This document shows, piece by piece, positions 44,826 to 54,525 of a stretch of DNA of 64,000 bases. This stretch comes from Endomychus coccineus (taxonomy: Eukaryota > Arthropoda > Insecta > Coleoptera > Endomychidae). The stretch lies in assembly GCA_958510875.1 (NCBI GenBank), contig CAUEHT010000004.1, positions 663,354 through 727,353 of the forward strand, in the 5' to 3' direction. Position 1 is the first letter of the stretch. Each line of letters opens with the position of its first letter. Position numbers and translations under genes: made by a program. The notes under the pieces were generated by a model. That model had not been told where the DNA came from and did no database searches. It was given only the letters and a program-made list of their open reading frames with translations.

Positions 44826-44880
<55 letters not shown>
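44826..44880. repeat. (TA)n tract
   Basis: Separates the LINE 3' tail from the inverted 1.2-kb segment. Confidence 0.95.
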
Positions 44881-44883
<3 letters not shown>

Positions 44884-45599
44884 TACTTCTGGAGCCCACC
44901 AGAAAGAGACGAAATACATTAGTTTAGATTAAAGTATATTTGAAGAAACCTGTTATGTAGTGATGTAGTCACTGTGGATTAGTTACGAAACTTTTTCAGA
45001 GATTTCACTATGACATATATAATAGTCCCTTTCAAATCGCTATACTTAGTGACCCGTTCATGTATATTTTCTGTACATTTTATCGACTATGTGAGCCCCA
45101 AAATGTATATTAGTTTCATGTTGCGGTGGATATTAGACTTTGCAATGTTGCCACCTAGCTTATGAGTGTTTGATGGAAGAGTTTGTATCATTCACATGAT
45201 TAAACGACTCAATAAAACGAAATAAGGCAGATTACGCAAATCTATAATTTCTAGGATCAAAGAAATGGTAATTACAAAACAAAAATTTTGAAAATAAAGC
45301 TTTATTTCTATGAAACAAACAAAATGAAAACATGAAATTGGAACAAATTTTTTGGATGTAAAATCTTTTCAAAAGAATGTTTTTAGAAAAATTTCTGAAC
45401 TAATAAGGAATTTTTTAACTGAACTAAAAAACTCATTTTTCTCAACATTATTCATATACTTATTTTAGTAAACAACAGAAACGTCTAATATTTCTGTAAC
45501 TTTTTTGAATAATTATTTTGTATAAAAACTTTTATTTTCAACCAGTCTTTGTTGTAATAGGGGTCGACTATGGCCCATTTGATGGAAATTTTTATTCTC
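44881..45599. repeat. Inverted copy of 11821-12600
   Basis: Reverse complement of the earlier segment with only scattered differences, sharing the same (TA)n-adjacent end (CTTCTGGAGCCCACCAGAAA). It contains the GACTATGGCCCATTTGATGG junction to the PLE D end. Non-coding. Confidence 0.85.
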
Positions 45600-46256
45600 T
45601 TTTCAACGGCTTAGAAATTTAATTATATGAAAGAATAACTACTTTGTTTTTATACCACTTTTATTAATAATAACGTGAAAACGTAACTATAGTTTCAACA
45701 CCGGAGTGCCATTATCAAACAATTAGAAAATTATGAAGAAATCAATGAAACAGTTCAAGTATAAATAGAGTAAAATGAAGTAGGGTTGAGATTGAGGAAT
45801 CGACGGAAATTCCAAAAACAGGTAGATTATAGGAAAGTACAATATTACATAGTAAACATATCAACAATTTGTGAATTAGTGTGATTATAATTTAATATTC
45901 TAAGAATTATTTAAAGAGCGGTTTGAAAGACAGTACAGTATTACACATAGTAAGCAAGGTAACAATTTGTGAATTAGTGTGATCATAATTTAATATTCTA
46001 AGAATTATCTTGAGAACGGTTTGAAAGACACATGAAAAGATCACTTTGCCATAGGTCTAAATGATCATTGAGGATATTTTCAATAGAATTTTTGACACCT
46101 TTATAAATCTCTATTGATTCTAATGTATTCAATTTAAAACCTCTGGTTTGGTTATGTGAAATGCTTAGGCTATCTAATTTAGAGAAATTATGACCAGCTT
46201 GTGGAAAAATGATAAGCAAAGGTTGAGTCGGTTTTGTTGAGTCTAAACGAGCGGAA
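45600..46256 (-). mobile_element. PLE family D 3' end, minus strand
   Basis: Reverse-complement match to 47020-47590. It encodes the last codons of the GIY-YIG protein (AGHNFSKLDSLSISHNQTRG) and the 3' untranslated region with the hammerhead-like fold. It meets a plus-strand copy of the same family head-to-head at about 46256. Confidence 0.87.
45675..45725 (-). ncRNA. Hammerhead-like fold, PLE family D, minus copy
   Basis: Same variant core (TTGATAA), stem II GGCAC/GTGTT, GAAA and ACTATAGT as at 11738. The stem II loop differs (TCCG instead of TTCG) while the stem is kept. Confidence 0.5.
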
Positions 46257-47207
46257 ATGCTACATGCATCATCAGATAATGTACTTGCCTTCTTCAAAGG
46301 CACATCCAGACAATTAAATTCCTTTGTATTATTTATTAACCAACTTCACCCAAAAATTGAATTCACGTTAGAAACAGAAAAAGATAGAACAATAAACTTT
46401 TTGGATTTAACACTAATACGTGACCATAATAAAATAAACTTCAATATCTACAGGAAACCCACTTGTACAGACATCGCTATTCCGAACTCATCGTTTAGTC
46501 CTCGTAGCCATAAATTAGCAGCATATCACTCAATGATCCATAGAGCATTTTCGAAATCATTGTCAATAGAACACCTCACTATTGAGTTGAACACGATCAA
46601 ACGAACAGTTATCAATAATGGTTTTCCGGTAGATCAAATAATTAAACTAATAAATCGCAAACAACAACAATTAACTTCACATAAAATTTATCCGCGTATA
46701 AAACACATAGATTTTACCACCAAATTCATCTCTTTGACATATTTTGGTATAGTAAGCGAACATATTGCTAACATTTTATCACGCCATAATTTTAAAATCA
46801 GTTTCAAACCTCAAAATAAACTTTGCCATCTTATATACAACGCCGCAGACATAACCAATAAATATAGAAAACCTGGAGTTTATAAGATGATTTGCCCAGA
46901 CTGTGATGATTTTCATATAGGTAGAACTTGTCGTAATTTCAAATTAAGATACGAAGAACATTTTCGCTCGTATAGACTCAACAAAACAGACTCATCCTTT
47001 GCTAATCATTTTTTACAAACTGGTCATAATTTCCCTAATTTAGATAGCCTAATCATTTTACATAACCAAACCAGAGGTTTTAAATTCAGTACATTAGAAT
47101 CAATAGAGTTTCATAAAGGTATCAAAAATTCTAATAAAAATATCCTCAATGATCAGTTAGACCTATATCAAAGTGATCTTTTCATGTGTCTTTCAAACCG
47201 CTCTTAA
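46257..47207 (+). pseudogene. PLE family D RT C-terminus and GIY-YIG, truncated
   Basis: Open for 316 codons. It begins at the RT catalytic region: the codons before VLAFFKG read SSDN where YVDD is expected, because the head-to-head junction falls there. The RT thumb (IEFTLETEKDRTINFLDLTL), the IYRKPTCTDIAIPNSSFSPR linker and a GIY-YIG domain follow. The domain has VYKMICPDCDDFHIGRTCRN (YIG replaced by HIG), RYEEHF and the terminal SIEFHKGIKN. The element continues to about 47590. It is missing about 500 N-terminal codons and is not functional alone. Confidence 0.88.
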
Positions 47208-47590
47208 AATAATTCTTAGAATATTAAATTATAATCACACTAATTCACAAATTGTTACCTTGTTCACTATGTAATACTGTACTGTCTTCCAAACCGCTCT
47301 CTAAATGATTCTTAGAATATTAAATTATAATCACACTAATTCACAAATTGTTGCTATGTTTACTATGTAATACTGTACTTTCCTAGGATCTACCTGTTTT
47401 TGGAATTTCCGTTGATCCCTTAATCTCAACCCTACTTTACTCTACTCTATTTATACTTGAACTGTTTCATCGGTTTCTCCATAATTTTCTAATTGTTTGA
47501 TAATGGCACTTCGGTGTTGAAACTATAGTTACGTTTTCACGTTATCATTAATAAAAGTGATATAAACAAAATAGTTATTCTCTCATATAA
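47208..47590 (+). mobile_element. PLE family D 3' untranslated region
   Basis: Two direct repeats of about 110 bp, each with CAAACCGCTCT and TTCTTAGAATATTAAATT, then a pyrimidine-rich stretch and the terminal hammerhead-like fold. It matches 11420-11820. Confidence 0.85.
47491..47540 (+). ncRNA. Hammerhead-like fold, PLE family D, plus copy
   Basis: Identical in core and stems to 11738-11783: TTGATAA, GGCAC-TTCG-GTGTT, GAAA, ACTATAGT, T, ACG. Confidence 0.5.
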
Positions 47591-47599
47591 TCAAAATGA

Positions 47600-48250
47600 T
47601 AAATCACCATAGAGTAACGGCTTCCACCATCGATTTTTTAGAAATTTAAATTTACTCAATAGCTTTTGAGAAATGTAAGTCTAAAATCTGTTCGATTTTA
47701 AGTGTAACCCCGTACTAACTCTTTCGTGGTATGAGGTAATTCTCAGCCACACCAATTTTATTTTTGATGAAGCACAATTTTAGTGTGAAAATTTCACCCT
47801 AGATACCAATCTCTGAGCGGAGTAGCTACCCCCCTTGAAAACATTTGGAGCAAAGTCAAAATTCTATGAATCATTGAATAGACAAAAGAAATCCCTATCA
47901 AATGAGCTATCAGTCGACTCATGTCGATAGGGTAGCTACCCCGCACAGGGGTTAGAATCTGGGATAACATTTTTTTTAACAGGAGTATCCCTCATCAAAA
48001 ATAAAAATCAAGGAATCTCTCAAATATTCTACAATACAGGTTTTAGTAGGGGGGGGGGGCACTTGAAATCGCACAGATTTTAGACTTACTTTACACAAAA
48101 ACTGATTGATTTCACCAAACTGCTCTATAGAAAATGAAATTTCCTATAAAATAAGCTATCACTTGAGCTTTGTTGCATTTTGAAGGGGATAGCTACCCCG
48201 CGCGGGAGTGATTTTGGAATAAAATATTTGATTCTAAAACATGCATTTAA
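47600..48250. repeat. Diverged direct repeats with GATAGCTACCCCGC boxes
   Basis: Two or three related blocks (about 47815-47985 and 48110-48240), each with an AATRAGCTATCAS motif and RTAGCTACCCCGCRCRGG. No ORF. This could be a fragmented element. Confidence 0.45.
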
Positions 48251-48439
48251 AACATTTAAATCGACCTATTCCACGATATTTTCAAACATTTGATCTCAAA
48301 GAAGTTAGTATGGAAGAAACACCTCAAACTTGCATTGTATAAATCAAATGAAACAAACTTATCACTTACAGAAATTGATACATCAAACATGCTTGGACTG
48401 TCAGGTATATATTCCGAACTACTGTCACTGAGCAAAATA

Positions 48440-48690
48440 ATCTATAAAGTTTGATTTTAAGTTCAAATTGTACATACGTACTTTTTTAGAAATTGGATTA
48501 TTTTCTGACATACTCCTTTCAGCATTATTTGTCACCGAGTTATCTGAAGGCGAAATGTCGTTTAGTATTGACTGATCTTGCTCCCTATTAATTATATATT
48601 CATTAACAACCTCAACCCTTCATTCTGGGCGAAATCTATTACAAAACCGCTGTTGATAACTCGTTGTATTTCGCAAGCCACTTTTATACT
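48440..48690 (-). pseudogene. Possible minus-strand exon, unassigned
   Basis: In one minus frame the DNA encodes YKSGLRNTTSYQQRFCNRFR, a stop, then VNEYIINREQDQSILNDISP and a serine-rich tail ending at a GTACGTATGT donor-like site. The basic start is reminiscent of the N-terminal exon of repetitive insect ORFs such as the DUF7869-like family, but this is weak. Confidence 0.25.
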
Positions 48691-49202
48691 GAAAGAAGTG
48701 TAGGTTAGAGTTTCACTACATTGTTCTTACGTGTATTAACTTACAAATTGATTTGAGAATTGGAAATTCGTTACCTCACTCGTTCTACACCATTAATGGT
48801 AAATAACTATTTAACTATCAAATGAGAAAATATTTATGACAATTTCTATTTCACTAGTATGTGTTTTCTGTTCAAAACATTTCTGAAGAGGCGAAAACCA
48901 GTGCAGTGTTGAACGATTTATGGGCCCCTTATCATCGTTGGAATAAATATGAAATATACGATAATATACGCTCTCAGATGCAGCGCACCAGTTGTTACGG
49001 CGCACGGCTGAATTAAAGAATACAAAATCACACAAATTACGAATATGTGGGGCCCTCATGAAATTTTGCCTGGTACAGTGTTGTGACGAAACACATGATT
49101 TCGAATGGCAGGGCGATATGGAGCCCATGTACGAACCTCTTATAGCAGCCGGGTCCCATATCATCTGCAAATAGTCAATGTATGGGTTTCGTATGTATAG
49201 CA

Positions 49203-49204
<2 letters not shown>
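48691..49204. other. Unassigned DNA
   Basis: Moderately GC-rich around 48990-49170 with no recognised protein or RNA. The minus-strand frame through it ends in a (TA)n-encoded Tyr-Ile run and is not credible as a gene. Confidence 0.3.

Positions 49205-49280
<76 letters not shown>
49205..49280. repeat. (TA)n tract, left flank of TIR element
   Basis: About 38 TA repeats directly against the left terminus AAAGACCGTTCC. Confidence 0.95.
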
Positions 49281-49284
<4 letters not shown>

Positions 49285-49792
49285 ACCGTTCCTTCTTTCC
49301 CAAAGTGAACTTTTTTGAGATTTTCGGGCAGAATCGTGTTGTCTTACCAAAAAAAGTATCATTCAAATCTTGAAAACAGGTGGATGGTCAAAATTCGCGT
49401 GCCACCAGTTGTTTTAGTTTCCCATTTAATTAACATGGGATAATTGACTATAATGGTAAATTTACGATTACAAAGGACAAAACAGCGAATACAGACTGCC
49501 TGACATAGGACATTAATTTTTGAAAATATCCAGGAAGGGGGTGTAACCCACCCCATTGTGCCATATTGTTTCTGTAATTAATATTTTGATTTCAACGAAA
49601 AAGCAAAAATCTTCAATCTGATTCCCAGGTCAATTTTTCTAAGAGCATCCCATGTCAATTCATACAATTGTGAGCGACATGTTTCCGATTCTTCTCAAAT
49701 GTAGTGAGCATTCTCTACCATAAAATACATGATTTCACCCCGAATTTGAAGTTGTTACCTCAAAAAATATAATTGATGCACGCATTCCATAA
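49281..49792 (+). repeat. Left terminal inverted repeat
   Basis: Pairs with 53785-54232. It contains an extra stretch of roughly 65 bp (about 49494-49555, GGAAGGGGGTGTAACCCACC) absent from the right arm. Identity is about 90% outside that insertion. Confidence 0.85.
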
Positions 49793-50276
49793 ACAATTTA
49801 AAATTTGAATTTTCCAATTTTACTGCATTATGCACTGAGGATTGAAAACCTTGATGACATTGGAATCGCTAAGTAATATTCCTTCATTCACATCAAAATT
49901 GTTAAAAGGAACAATTTTGAGGTTTGAAATCTTACATTTTCCCGCCCAATGCTGCATCATCTTTGTTTCTTTATTTTTATTACGTGTGTGCACCGTTGTC
50001 TTCAAAGAGCTCTACAAATAGTGGAGACAAGTCCTATACCTATAATATAACATTGGTTCTATCTCGTGTGTTATCTCTCCTTGTCGCACACCACAAGAAA
50101 CGTTATGTATATCGCCTCTAATTCTCTTACGAAATCACTGGGTTTGGTGGAAATCGTGCAAGAGACACAGAAATTCCACGATCTTGACTCGTGGAATCCC
50201 ACTTGTCTCCTCTTTTAGTAGAACTCTCTGGTTGTCTTATATACACATTTCATTTACAACGATCCTGGCATTTTGT

Positions 50277-50314
50277 CATAGATAACTCTACTACCGGTAG
50301 TAGAGTTATCTATG
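50277..50314. promoter_or_regulatory. Perfect 38-bp palindrome upstream of transposase gene
   Basis: CATAGATAACTCTACTACC and its exact reverse complement meet at CCGG. It lies about 50 bp upstream of a TATAAAA (50361-50367) and about 100 bp before the first splice donor. It could be a binding site or a tiny inserted hairpin. Confidence 0.85.
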
Positions 50315-50360
50315 CATTTTGTGATCGTGCGTCTATTCATTCAGTTAAGTATTAGTGGTG

Positions 50361-50413
50361 TATAAAATTATCAAAGTTATAAAATTCATCAAGCTGACGT
50401 AAAAATCAAGCAG
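50361..50413 (+). promoter_or_regulatory. Likely promoter and 5' non-coding exon end
   Basis: TATAAAA at 50361 is followed by a short stretch ending in a perfect donor, CAG|GTAAGT, at 50413/50414. The acceptor GTTCGCAG at 50899 opens the coding exon. This leader exon is inferred from splice signals only. Confidence 0.4.
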
Positions 50414-50920
50414 GTAAGTTTCTGTTTCATAGCGGTATTGGAGAAATCATGAATTATGAACAAGAAAATACAAATTTAGACTCTCGGAGAGGAAATTTTT
50501 CTCTTGTGTGGAGTAAGAACTATTTTCAATATATTTACGACGCAAAACAACCATTTGTTGGTTTCATCATTTAAACCTTTTATTTGCAAAACGTATAAAG
50601 GAAATTTTTGTTGTTCAAAGCACAAGTAACAATCGGATTCATTTATATCTTTTTCTGCGATCTACGTTAAGAATATAATGTGAAAAGTGGAGACACAGAA
50701 AATATAAGAAAATATAAATTGCATGATAAAACATGTTTTCTGTGTGAAATATTTCATTTGTTTACATTATGGAATCTTCGTCAACATTAACTTGTCAATT
50801 ACTGTAATTTTTTTCAATTCCAATAATTATCTTTATTAATAAAGATGGAAACTTCGATATGCCAAAATGAAAAATAATAGATATAATTTTTGTTCGCAGA
50901 AAAACACGGATTTGTTAACA

Positions 50921-53326
50921 ATGTATAGTCCACCGAATTTGCGTAAACACTACTTTCTGATTGGTGATGTATCCCCCAATTTTGAAGGCGTTAAATTACC
51001 AAGCAATCTAGCAGTGCTTCGAGTATTATTCTACAAAACAAGAATTCACAAACTTCCGCTCGACGTTAGCTTACGCACGGTATCCACAGAAGTAAAAGAA
51101 ATATGGGAAAGAGCTAAGGTTCCATCAGTATTCCATAAAAATTGCGTAACAAAATTGAAAAATTTGTACGAGCATTATAGAAATGTACAGAAACGCGCTG
51201 GACAATCAAATAATAAAGTTAACGAAGATAATTTTTCGAAACATTCACTAAAAGTATTCGACATTGCTGCGAACGATGCTGCAAAAGAAATAAGCACTAC
51301 TTTCGAATTCCGAGAACATGAAGAATTAACAGGTTAGTTTTCTTCCATTAACTGCCCAATTTCAGCACTCGAACACCCATAATTCAAACATTTATCAAAT
51401 TTATTTTCTTACAGACGAAATCCAAACACAAATCTTGCAAGATTTATCATACGAAGACGAGGATATAAACGATGAAAACTCAGTGATCGTCCAACTTTCA
51501 GGTAAGACAGAATTCTACACTATTATATTATAATCTTGAACATTCTGCTAGTAAAACCGATCATTCGAGTAACCTAATGAATTACTATTTTTTCAGATGA
51601 AATACGTCGACTTTGTTCCAATGAATTCCTCTCAACGCCAACAGATTCTTCGTTAACAACAAATCCATCACTCTATAATCCTTCTGGGAGGCATCACGAA
51701 CGCTCTAGTCAAAGAGGTTCTCTTAATATGATGACTCCAAACGTAGTTGCAGCACTTGATTATGCGAAAGTTTCATATGGGGCGTCGGTACATATAATTG
51801 CAGCAGTTGCTAAAGCATTGGGCCATGATCTCGATATTTTAATATTAAATAAAACTTCTTTCCATAGACATCGTAACAAATTCCGCGAAGAATGTGCCAA
51901 AAAAATCAAAACCCTTTTTGATACTGCTGATATAAATGCTGGCATTTAGCACTGGGATGGAAAAATGTTGTTTGATAATTTAACAGGCATAAAAGCTGAT
52001 AGAGTACCGATATTGGTGACAAATGGCAAAGCAGCAAAACTGCTAGACGTACCGTCTCTGGAAGATGAAAGAGGGGTTACACAAGCCAATGCCATTTATT
52101 TTGCCATTAAAAAATATGGGTTGGAACACTCAATAAAAGCATTGTGCTGTGATACTACAGCTTCCAATCTAGGTTGCACTAACGGCGCTGCAACCATTCT
52201 TGAAAATCTTTTGGAAACAGACATTTTATATTTACCTTGCCGAAATCACATTTTCGAAATTATTCTGAAAGCATGTTTTGAGGAAAAAATTCCTGGTACC
52301 AGTGGACCTAATGTTCCTATTTTCAAACATTTTAAAGAATCCTGGTCTTCAATTGACAAAAATACATTCAGTGATGGAACAATAGGAAATATATTGGATG
52401 GATATTTAAGTGATCAAATTCACGAATTAGATTTATTTTTCAAAAATCTACTATCGAAAGATTTCATTCGGAAAGATTACCAAGAACTTCTTGAGTTGTG
52501 TAGGATTTTTCTTGGCACCATGCCTAAAAATGAAGTGAGATTCCGTAAGCCTGGAGCTTTCCATCACGCGAGGTGGATGTCCAAGGCTATATACTCATTA
52601 AAAATTTACATTTTTCGGGAACAATGTCTAACAAGCGGTCACAAGGTAAAATCGTTCTACGAAATTTGCTTGTTTATCGTTTTTGTATATGCAAAAGTAT
52701 GGTTTACTGCTCCATTAACGATATCTGCTCCCTACAACGATTTGGAATTTATTAAATCCATTGTAAAATATAAACGTATTGATGGCCGAATAACTGATGT
52801 TGCATTACGTAAATTTAGTAACCATTTATGGTTCTTGAATCCAGAAACATGTGCAATATCATTTTTTAATGACAAAATATCTTTGGATATGAAGGCTAGG
52901 ATGGTGATTGCTTTATCAAAGAAAGTTGATCCTGAGTTTGACACACCGAAAAGATATTCCACGGATTGTATTCAAAATTTAGAGAACCAGGAGATTGATC
53001 ATTTCATTAATATAAGTTCGCTCAAATTGTTTGATAGATTTGGAATAGATAAAGAATTTTTGAAAAGTGATGTCAATACTTGGCAAAATAATGCTACTTA
53101 TGTGGAAGGATTGTATATATTTGAAAATATGCTGGTAGTTAATGATCTTTCAGAACGAGCAGTAAAACTAACACAAGAATATATAAGTTTACAAACAAAA
53201 AATGAAGATCAAAAGCAATATCTTTTACAACTTGTCACTGAATATAAGCAGACTTACAACGACGCCACTAAAAAAAATCTAACTAAGAGAATGAGATTAG
53301 AGTGTTTACCTGTTGATTTCGCATAA
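50921..53326 (+). pseudogene. Transposase-like protein, four exons, one in-frame TAG
   Basis: Coding exons 50921-51332, 51415-51501 and 51597-53326 join in frame across GT-AG introns of 82 and 95 bp (donors GGTTAG and GGTAAG; acceptors TTACAG and TTTCAG), giving 743 codons including the stop. The start is ATG at 50921, after an acceptor at 50899. Residues 1-135 form a helical N-terminal domain (NLRKHYFLIGDVSP). The core has HWDGK (Asp287), LCCDTTASN (Asp352) and PCRNH (CxxH, 381-384). A long helical insertion leads to VVNDLSERAVKL (Glu686). D, D, CxxH and E around a big insertion are landmarks of RNase H-fold (hAT/P/Kolobok-type) transposases. Codon 284 (51947-51949) is TAG, just before HWDGK. 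I recognise the protein as a repetitive insect family but cannot name it. Confidence 0.65.
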
Positions 53327-53407
53327 CATTTCTATTTATTATTTTTTTCATTTCGTAATTGGAAGATGAAAATTTACTTCTGAAAATTAATTTCTTTTTC
53401 ATTTTGT

Positions 53408-53425
53408 AATAAATTGAATAATAAA
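53408..53425 (+). terminator. Polyadenylation signals of the transposase-like gene
   Basis: AATAAA at 53408 and a second A/T-rich AATAATAAAA follow about 80 bp after the stop codon, before the right TIR. Confidence 0.5.
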
Positions 53426-53486
53426 ATAGTTTCATGTAACGTTCAGTTTTTCCTTTTCAATATACCGATTCCCATACATTTTACGA

Positions 53487-53678
53487 TTGTCATACCACAG
53501 ATTATTAGCACACGTTCGGCCTGAAGTGGATGGAAAATTGAAGAAAGTCACATTCTACATATCGCCATACAACAATAAAGTCCATCTTCTACAGCGAAAT
53601 CCAAGGTGTTTTATTGATATAGATTTAGCAAAATTTTGCAATTTTTCAAATCTCCCGCTCATTCATCACCGTCTATAG
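53487..53678 (+). other. 63-codon open stretch between gene and right TIR
   Basis: An open frame (LLAHVRPEVDGKLKKVTFYI...) conserved in the duplicate at 56388-56579 with one change. No known domain. Conservation is expected from the recent duplication and does not prove coding. Confidence 0.2.
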
Positions 53679-53784
53679 GGCAAAAAATGCTTGCATTCAA
53701 TACCATGGTTCAATTTTACATCAAGTTTTCAGCCATCAAAGATATATTGTTCTACTATAACCATAAAAAATAGGTCTGTTTCAC

Positions 53785-54228
53785 TGGAATTCGTGTCTCA
53801 AATATGTTTTTTGAGATATCAACTCCAAATTCAGGGTAAAATCATATATTTCATAGTAGAGAATGCTTACTGCATTTAAGAAAAATCGGAAACATGTCAC
53901 TCACAATTGTATGAATTGTCATGGGATGCTCTTAGAAAAATTGACCTGGGAATCAGTTTGAAGATTTTTGCTTTTTCGTTAAAATCAAAATATTGATTAC
54001 AGAACCAATATGGCACAATGAAGTTCACTGTTTTGTCCTTTGTAATCGGAAATTCACCATTATAGTCAATTTTCCCATGTTAATTAAATGAGAAACTAAA
54101 ACATCTGGTGGCACGCGAATTTTGACCATCCACCTGTTTTCAAAATTTGAATGATAGTTTTCTTGGTAAGACAACACGATTCTGCCCGAAAATCTCCAAA
54201 AAGTTCACTTTGGGAAAGAAGGAACGGT

Positions 54229-54232
<4 letters not shown>
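53785..54232 (-). repeat. Right terminal inverted repeat
   Basis: Reverse complement of the left arm (without its ~65-bp insertion), ending GGAACGGTCTTT against (TA)n. Confidence 0.85.
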
Positions 54233-54266
<34 letters not shown>

Positions 54267-54271
<5 letters not shown>

Positions 54272-54421
54272 CTGGTTCAGGTTTCCGCGGGCGTTATATG
54301 CTGTATTGGGTTGCCGGGATATACTCCGCGTTGTCGTAGATTGGTTCCGATAGACATGACATATCAACATTTTCGAAACCAATCTACGACAACGCGGAGG
54401 ATATCCCGGCAACCCAATACA

Positions 54422-54425
<4 letters not shown>
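54267..54425. repeat. TA-flanked hairpin derived from a PLE terminus
   Basis: TGCTGTATTGGGTTGCCGGG and onward pairs almost perfectly with the reverse complement ending near 54424. Arms are about 48 bp and the loop about 30 bp. The arms contain CTCCGCGTTGTCGTAGATTG, matching the PLE C terminus at 37988. An identical copy is at 60576-60712. Both are embedded in (TA)n. Confidence 0.85.

Positions 54426-54509
<84 letters not shown>
54426..54509. repeat. (TA)n tract
   Basis: About 40 TA repeats between the hairpin and the truncated duplicate. Confidence 0.95.
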
Positions 54510-54516
<7 letters not shown>

Positions 54517-54525
54517 AACAAGTTT

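Larger units (their letters stand above)
49281..54232 (+). mobile_element. 4.95-kb DNA transposon with ~0.5-kb terminal inverted repeats
   Basis: The left end AAAGACCGTTCCTTCTTTCC (49281 on) is matched in reverse complement by 54232 downward, and the match continues for about 450-510 bp. Both termini abut (TA)n, so the target duplication is TA-containing but its length cannot be read. The interior carries one multi-exon gene on the plus strand. A right-hand duplicate (54526-57133) lacks the left half. The family is not one I can name. TIR length and the D/D/CxxH/E landmarks fit a cut-and-paste transposon. Confidence 0.8.
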
